Assembly (NCBI GenBank): GCA_946122785.1
Contig: CAMGYJ010000008.1
Coordinates: forward strand, 25,011,475-25,075,474
Reading direction: 5' to 3'
Source of the DNA: Linum tenue
Lineage: Eukaryota > Streptophyta > Magnoliopsida > Malpighiales > Linaceae
Length of the DNA stretch: 64,000 nt
Of the stretch, positions 57,720-64,000 are shown piece after piece (position 1 is the first letter of the stretch; each line of letters begins with the position of its first letter). Below the pieces are notes generated by a model. That model worked only from the letters and a program-made list of their open reading frames with translations, had not been told where the DNA came from and made no database searches. A program made the position numbers and the translations under genes.

Positions 57720-60031
57720 ATGATGAAGAAGAAGAAGGATTTCCGAATTCTGGCGCTGCTCCTTCTCTCTTTTCACTTGCGAATCAGTTTTACTTCTGGT
57801 AATAACTTCTCACCTTTTGTTGAAATCTTCGTTAACTAAGCAGCACAAAGAACTGAAGGAATTAGACGATAGTATGGCCTCATGTGAATTTTGACAAACC
57901 TGGAATTGGGGTTATTGGTGGACTTCTGTTTGCTTTTACTTGGAGCTAAGATTCTGTTGATTTGGTTCTTTTCACTTTGTTCTTAGACTTTGGTTCTGGT
58001 TTAGGGCAACATAAACCTTGATCATTGAAATGCTGATGAAGAGTGATTGTATTGGTCTGAGATTGAATAATATAAGGATGGGTTTCGCCTCTTGAATTGA
58101 AACATGGAGTGGGTTTGTGAACTTCGCATATATAGTACATGTTTTAGACTTGCTTTTCGTTCACTGCATAGAAGAGATACTTTTTTATAAGAAGACTGAA
58201 AGTTGTGAAGAGTTTTTGTTATGGTCTGAAACTGAATGGTTAAGCTTCAGTTATCGATCTTGAATTGAACTAAGTGTTGCTTTTCAAATTTGCATTTAGG
58301 ATTCCATACTCTCCTTGTATGGTGCTGATTTCTAAATGGTGAGAGTGTTTTCTAAGTTCTGAATTCATATAGTTAAGGTTCAGTTTGCTCTTGATGAAAT
58401 ATAGTGCTTCGTAACTTGGCATTTGGGTTTCTATTCTTTTCTTATTTAGTGGCTATGATAGTTAGGGAGTTGATATCCGTAGCTCAGTCACATAAAAATA
58501 ATGCATATAGCTAGAGAGTTCAGTTGATTTCTGTAAGATAGATGAACCCTCATGACATATGCCTATAATTTTCTGTTAATGTCTGCCTCCGATTCTTGCA
58601 GGGAAATCGGAGGGGGTCTGTGTGTCTAAAGGTGGTCGTTTCCCACCCTACTCAAGTGAAAGCCAACCTCCTAGAAAGGTAAGCAAGGGTTCGAGAGATT
58701 TGACCCTTTGCAGGGTCTTTCGCAAAAAGACTTGCTGTGATGTAGCTCAGACGTATCCTGCTTTGCTGTCCCTTAGGAGGCTGGCTTCAGTAGGGGAAGC
58801 CAAAGACTCATGCTTGCAGTTTTGGGAAGCCTTGGAATGTTCAATTTGTGATCCGTTAGTCGGTGTCCAGCCTGGACCTCCTGTTATATGTGCTTCTCTT
58901 TGTGACCGAGTCTTTCAATCCTGTGGCGATGCTTACTTCTCCATGGATTCCAAAACACGGGTATCATTTCCTGTCTCTTAAGTATCTATTAGCGCTAAAA
59001 CTCATCAAATGATGATGAAATCAGTCTAGGTTCTATCGGAAATCAGTTGATATGATAGCAAAGCTTTAGGGCCATTTGGTTGATGTATTTGAATGGCAGG
59101 GTTGTTTGTTTCATTGAATCCATCAATAAATGAATTTGGCCGAAATCTCTCGTTTAGTTGGTCTTTGATGGTAGTGGTAGGTGATGTTTTATCTCTCCGC
59201 TGTTGGACAATTTGTCCCGTTTAATTCACTAATTACTATAAACTGTCTCCAAAAATCATGCACAGTGAGAGAAACTAATAAGGAAAAAAGTTGTGGAAGT
59301 TGTAATGCTAATTTTGCCTTCTGATCTCATTTCCTATAAGCCATCACTCACAATCCACTGGATAAGATACTCCATCCGAACAATAACAGTTTCACAATTC
59401 ACCACCCACAATCTATTTCAAAAGGCACCCATTATTGTCTAACTAGTCATGTAGACTCAAGATAGTGCAGACTTTTTCTTACTTTCTTCTCTCAGAAGGC
59501 TTGACAAACTACATTTTCTTTCTTTCTCTTCCTGCCAGTTTCTAGCACCATGTGGAGTGAACGACTTTCTCTGCGGTAGAGCTGCTGAGTGGGTGTCCAA
59601 TGGAACCGATTTCTGCACTGCACTGGGTTTCAGGGTTGAAGTTGCGGAGCACTCCTACCGTGCTGCCAATCAAGCTACTTGCTATGGTGGTAAAGGCAGT
59701 CTTGATCACATTGCTGATTCATGGAATCAACCAGAGATGCACCAAAGACCGGTCAGTTTGAATTGGTTAGAAGAGTTCCAGCAAAGGGTGCTGGAGATGT
59801 CATTTAGTGAAAGGGTTTCTTGGGCTGTTGGGGGGATGGTTCTCACTGCAGGACTCTTGTTCATAAGGTTAGACCCTCTTGCTTCCTGACTTATATATGC
59901 TACAAAGGTCTATGGGTTTGAAGAGCAAGAAGTAATGTCATTTACTTGGTGACTATTGTAGCAAAAGGAAGAGTTACAGTCGGGGTCAGAAGCTAGCGGC
60001 TATACAGAGGGCAGCTAGGAAACTAAGATGA
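57720..60031 (+). CDS. Folate-receptor-like type I membrane protein
   Basis: Four exons (57720-57798, 58602-58960, 59539-59867, 59962-60031) give 278 aa. A signal peptide (FRILALLLLSFHLRISFTS) is followed by a cysteine-rich ectodomain: LCRVFRKKTCCDVAQT, CLQFWEALECSICDP, CASLCDRVFQSCGDAYF, then APCGVNDFLCGRAAEW. These spacings match the folate receptor-like domain. A single transmembrane span (AVGGMVLTAGLLFI) and a basic tail (KRKSYSRGQKLAAIQRAA) follow. It probably passes the secretory pathway with its tail in the cytosol. Plant members (At5g27830 type) have no proven folate binding that I know of, so ligand and role stay open. The first of two adjacent ATGs was taken. It converges with TOPP. 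Confidence 0.88.
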
Positions 60032-60928
60032 ATGTTTCATCCAAATATGTGCATGATCTCTGGTTGAATACTATGGTGAGTCATCATAGGCATTCTACTG
60101 TAATCACATAATGACCTGTTTCGTTTGTCTTTAGATTAGTTCTTGATGTTCATGAGTTGAGTACTTTCTCTTACATGATCAACGATTTACTGGAAAATTG
60201 GAAGTTCTTGGAACATGCTTCCAACTACTATGCCGTTCATCAATTATTTTGATCTTGTCAGAACTAAATCACTCTGGAATCCGTGAATCTGATACGCACA
60301 TGTTTTTCATCTATTGCAGCTTTCTCTCGCTCTCGGATTTGCTTTTTGCCAGACCATATTCTACAAGCTGTCTGTTGGAATTACAGAATCCCCTAATTCA
60401 AAGGATCGCTCAAAGCTTGAAGTTGCAGAAGAATTCGCCGGATGTTTTGTCAGGCTGTTGTACAAAAGAAGACATGGTTGCCTTTTCCTTGGCAACTACC
60501 ATAGTTGGTCTTTTTGACAATAGAGTTTTGCTGCGATGGCTCTTGTTACTTTTACCTTAGTTTCAGAATGTTGGTTCTGCTGCATTAAGGGGGAGGATAA
60601 TAGGACTCTTGTTCGTAAGCCAAAAAAACCTTTTACTTGTACTAACATACACAAAAAAGAAATTTTCATCTGGCTGTTTTCCTTAATCCCTTTCAAATTA
60701 CCTTTACAGATATCAAAATGCTAATTAATCAACAGGAATATAACAAGTTACATAAAGGGTTATCCAGCTCAAAAAGAAAAGAAGAACAAAGAATAAAGCT
60801 ATGTGTAGGTGGGTTTGAAAAGAAGAGAGAGCTTCTTTCTTCTATAAGCCTGCATTTCTCAACTCCAAGATCTTCTCCTAAACAGTTAGGTAAAACTCCA
60901 AATCTCCATTCTTGCTCTGTATCAAGCT
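60032..60928. other. Gap between convergent genes
   Basis: Holds the 3' UTRs of the two convergent genes. Open frames at 60198-60560 have no recognisable motif; they may be retained 3' sequence. Confidence 0.5.
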
Positions 60929-63039
60929 TTAAACAGTTTTAGGAGGCTGCTCAAAACCAAACGAAAAAGGGTGAAATTGCAACATCAGATCGTTTTCATA
61001 TGCCCATAAGGAAAAAGGAAAGAAAGAAACAGATAAAATTTGGAGATTGTATATACCTTCTTAAGGGGCTTCGAACTGCTGCCTGCTGATGAAGCTGGTT
61101 TTAGTATCTCAAAGGAGCAAACGAGGGATTCATCTACGCTCAATAGAGCACCTGCGTTGTCGAATTCCCCACCATAGTTAGGAGCAGAGAAGATTGTGAC
61201 CAATCGTCGCTGAGCAAAGAACTCATATCCGTCTTCCACCACCTGAAGATTTTTAAACATGATAAATCTCAAAACAAGGGGCATGTTCGGTTACTAATCA
61301 CCTGACAGAAACTTGCAAACTTGCACACCGAAATTTAAGGTAACAAATCGGTCACTAAATCTTGAAGTTAACAAACTTGTACCTGAAGTCTGGAATAACT
61401 AACGTATACTAGTCACTTTGTCCAATTTTATCAGATTTTCCATCCAATTTTGTCCAGGCTATCGTGCCAACTTCTTCTGACATCAACGACAAGTCCTTCT
61501 GAAAACCGAAGTTTAACGACCCAAATGAGTTTAGTGACTGCTTACTAATTGACCCTAAGTGAGGTGTCCAGTGGCTGTACAGTTAGGTGAAAAAGAAGAC
61601 CACCACCTAAAAATTCTTTGCATTACTTCCAAATGACTCTTAAGATCAGATATTCAGTAACAAGCGTTCTATATCTTGGTCTCCTATATTCCACATATAG
61701 GGGCAACATTGTCTTGCTTTGCAAGTTTCTCAAAAGTAATCCTTCATTCTTCTAATCTCCCCAATTCTTGTCAAAAACATTCCCCCAAAAGCCTCAATGG
61801 TTAACACTTACCACTAAACTTCTCTAACCTAACTCTCACCAAAAAGATCATGCAACAACATAACAATATTCATCAACACCGAAAACTACACCAAGAAAGG
61901 AATGAAAGTAGTACCTGATGCCCTCTACATATAAGATCAAGATCATTCTTGTCAAGAAAATCCGCGACTATATCAGCTCCAAATGTGCATGAAACGCCTC
62001 GATCACTGTCCGCCCATCCTTCATTCGTCGGATGTGGATCAGACCAAAGCAAATCACAAAGAAGTCCGCCATCTGGAATCTCTGTTGGCCTCTCAATCTC
62101 TCTTATCTGATCCAGATTCTCCAAGTCAGGCGACAACCCTCCATGCATGCAGAGTATTTTCTCGTCAATGAGAGCTGCCACGGGCAAGGAGTTGAAACAG
62201 TCTGTGAATATTTTCCAGAGCCGGACGTTAAATCTCCTCTTGCACTCGTCGTAGAAGCCATATATCCGGTTGATCTTTGCGTCCTCGTGGTTGCCTCTCA
62301 ATAGGTGGACTTTGTCAGGGTATCTGATTTTGTAGGCGAGGAGGAGGCATATGGTCTCCAAGCTTTGCTTCCCTCGATCGACGTAGTCTCCTAGAAAGAG
62401 GTAGTTTGCAGAAGGAGGGTACCCTCCATATTCGAATAGCCTCAGAAGGTCTTGGTATTGTCCGTGTATGTCACCTACAAAGAAGTGGGATAAAGGAAAT
62501 CATTGGATTGCTCAAAACTACAGAATTTCTAATCATGATTCAAGATTGCAAAGTAAACATATCTCCATCCTGCATTTCCAATCAATCCCAAAGGTAAGAA
62601 TTGAGCAACAGTGTAAATGTATAAGGCAATTCCACTTGAACAATTCATCTTTCATTGAAAACCCATAAACGTTGACCTTTCCCCTAAATCAATCACCCCT
62701 GCCCAATTGCACCCATTGCACCATCTCTTCCTTACCCACACTATGAACAGAAATTGATTCTCAATTCTCAATCAGCTAAACCAGAATTAACCCTAATCTG
62801 CAAAATTGCAAAATCCTAGCAAGCGGGGGCATGGAAGTCGTACCGCAGATTCGAATTGGAGCTTTGATCTCGACGAGAACCGGTTGGGAGAGGAAAATCT
62901 GGCGAGCGTTAACGCACAATTGACGGATCTCCGACTCCGATAGCTGAACCTGCTTCCCTCCTTTACCTTCCAATAGCCTCCTTATTATATCCTCCAGTAC
63001 TCCTTTATCCATCATCCCCTCCATCGTCATCATCATCAT
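60929..63039 (-). CDS. TOPP8: PP1-type Ser/Thr phosphatase catalytic subunit (TOPP)
   Basis: Four exons (62844-63039, 61915-62474, 61057-61242, 60929-60946) give 319 aa. The metallophosphatase signatures are complete: GDIHGQ, GDYVDRG, RGNHE. Then [20 protein letters not shown] and [16 protein letters not shown], the microcystin/inhibitor-loop region. The tail is short, ending KPLKKPPKTV, from an 18-nt last exon. PP1 dephosphorylates Ser/Thr on many partners in nucleus and cytosol through regulatory subunits. [14 protein letters not shown], with DAK where most plant PP1s have CAS, suggests the TOPP8/9 group; the symbol is tentative. The start is the first of four ATGs in a row (MMMM) at 63039; a later one could be used. 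Confidence 0.93.
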
Positions 63040-63099
63040 CTTTCTTGCTACCTGCAACCCACTTCCCCAAATCCAACAAATCAACAGAACAGGCTCTCA

Positions 63100-63780
63100 A
63101 GATGGAAAATTTGTGTAGTGATACGAGATGGGTATGGCCCTATTTTTGCCTCACAAACTCAAATTTTTTTGCAAATAAACAAAAAAGAACAGGGAGAAAA
63201 TTATAGAGAGAGAGAAAGAGAGAGAGATTTAGGAGGAAATGTTCCTCCATGAATTATCTTTCTTCTTCTTCCCTCCGTTCATGATTGACAACTCTAATAT
63301 TCTGTTTTCTTCCAATGATGTGATTTCCTCTGTGTTTTTTTTCTTTCTCGGGGAAGGAAAGGAAAGGAGAGGGAAGGAGAAGTGGGAAGCTAATTATCTC
63401 ATCGTCTGAGCCAACTGCCAAAGGGGAAACTCGATTTTCCTATAATTATTCTATATCAGGAGAAATATGAATGATTGACCAGAGGTTGAAATCTTCAAAG
63501 GTGGGAAGGAAAGGAATGTGATCTGTCTGAGAGCAAAGCTATCAAGCAGAAGGAGAGGGAAAGAATGGCGACAGCACAACACACACAAAAAAAACATCAA
63601 AACCGCGTTTTTCAAAAATTTGGTTACGGGCCTTCCTTAAAGTTTGAAGTTTGGGCTAAAGAGGAGATTTTGAGCCCGTGGAATAAGCTACATTGGGCCT
63701 TTGTCTAGATTAGAGCCCAATTTCTTTCCCCACCCACATCCGCCAAACGCGCTTTTGTTTTCCCGGTATCCACAAATGGA
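63100..63780. other. TOPP 5' region, no gene seen
   Basis: GA-rich stretches (63204-63227, 63352-63384) and otherwise AT-rich DNA upstream of TOPP. It likely holds its promoter and 5' UTR. Confidence 0.5.
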
Positions 63781-63785
63781 AAACC

Positions 63786-63960
63786 CACGTGCCCGAAACC
63801 GACCCGACCTACGTGGCAGGTCTCCGGGCAGCCGCCACGTCATTTAGCCTCCTGTGGCTGCTGGCGGCCTAAAATAAAACTCCCACAAACAAAAAAAATT
63901 GTCGCCAAGTTCGCTTTTTCCTTCCTCCGTCGGCTCCCCCAATATATAAATACGGACCAG
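63786..63960 (+). promoter_or_regulatory. Promoter-like block for a gene beyond the window
   Basis: A G-box CACGTG (63786-63791), ACGTGGC (63811-63817) and CCACGTCA (63835-63842) lie within 60 bp, then AATATATAAATA at 63941-63952. The window ends 48 bp later. The arrangement suggests a plus-strand gene driven by bZIP- or bHLH-type factors. Orientation is inferred from the TATA motif. Confidence 0.5.
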
Positions 63961-64000
63961 CGAAGGCGCAGGAATTTCAATTGCAACAAAACCAGCGGCC

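Noticed and set aside
60198..60560. 120-codon open frame after the folate-receptor-like gene
   Set aside because: No recognisable motif, and it lies in the probable 3' UTR between convergent genes.

Overview
The window looks like nuclear DNA of a flowering plant, most likely a eudicot. Genes have GT-AG introns, intergenic DNA is AT-rich, and there are plant LINEs, Ty1/copia and Ty3/gypsy (Tekay-type chromovirus) elements, Mutator-like elements (MULEs) and many short hAT-type TIR elements. Five host genes appear intact: a 26S proteasome ATPase (RPT5, minus, 11.6-13.7 kb), an F-box/LRR gene (minus, 17.5-18.8 kb), a 3-ketoacyl-CoA synthase (plus, 38.6-40.1 kb), a folate-receptor-like membrane protein (plus, 57.7-60.0 kb) and a PP1-type phosphatase (TOPP, minus, 60.9-63.0 kb). 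A decayed mitochondrial ribosomal protein uL18 gene lies at 40.45-40.74 kb. The order uL18m, folate-receptor-like, TOPP resembles, from memory, Arabidopsis At5g27820-At5g27840, here stretched by about 17 kb of transposons.

Layout. 1-5.0 kb: decayed LINE (minus) next to an older LINE tail (plus). 5.27-7.57 kb: a MULE with long TIRs and a perfect 9-bp target duplication that carries fragments of two unrelated host genes; one TIR is split by a hAT MITE. 10.08-11.23 kb: a small MULE-like element filled with tandem hairpins. 11.6-13.8 kb: RPT5. 15.1-17.0 kb: copia remnant containing a MITE that contains another MITE. 17.5-18.8 kb: F-box gene. 19.24-27.17 kb: a complete 7.9-kb MuDR-like element with about 95-bp TIRs and a perfect 9-bp target duplication. 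It holds a transposase gene (plus, three in-frame stops) and, converging on it, an apparently intact six-exon plant mobile domain (PMD) gene. 27.7-31.3 kb: MITEs, an inverted-repeat element and a SINE. 32.1-37.4 kb: LINE remnant split by a TIR element, itself split by a gag-only LTR retrotransposon. 38.6-41.2 kb: KCS and the uL18m relic. 41.7-43.1 kb: two MITEs. 43.1-52.2 kb: Ty3/gypsy element with 2.3-kb LTRs whose ends do not match. 52.4-53.9 kb: Harbinger/Tourist-like element with a nested MITE. 54.8-57.5 kb: LINE tail and two nested MITEs. 57.7-63.1 kb: folate-receptor-like gene and TOPP, convergent. 63.8-64.0 kb: promoter-like DNA for a gene beyond the window.

The host genes are not an operon or pathway. 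They are separate housekeeping or family genes between transposons. The strongest candidate for something unusual is the 7.9-kb MULE: two genes converge from the two ends as in maize MuDR, but the second gene encodes a PMD protein with an arginine/glycine-rich tail instead of a mudrB product. That partner gene kept its reading frame while the transposase did not. Splice sites and proteins were read by eye; no database search was run.
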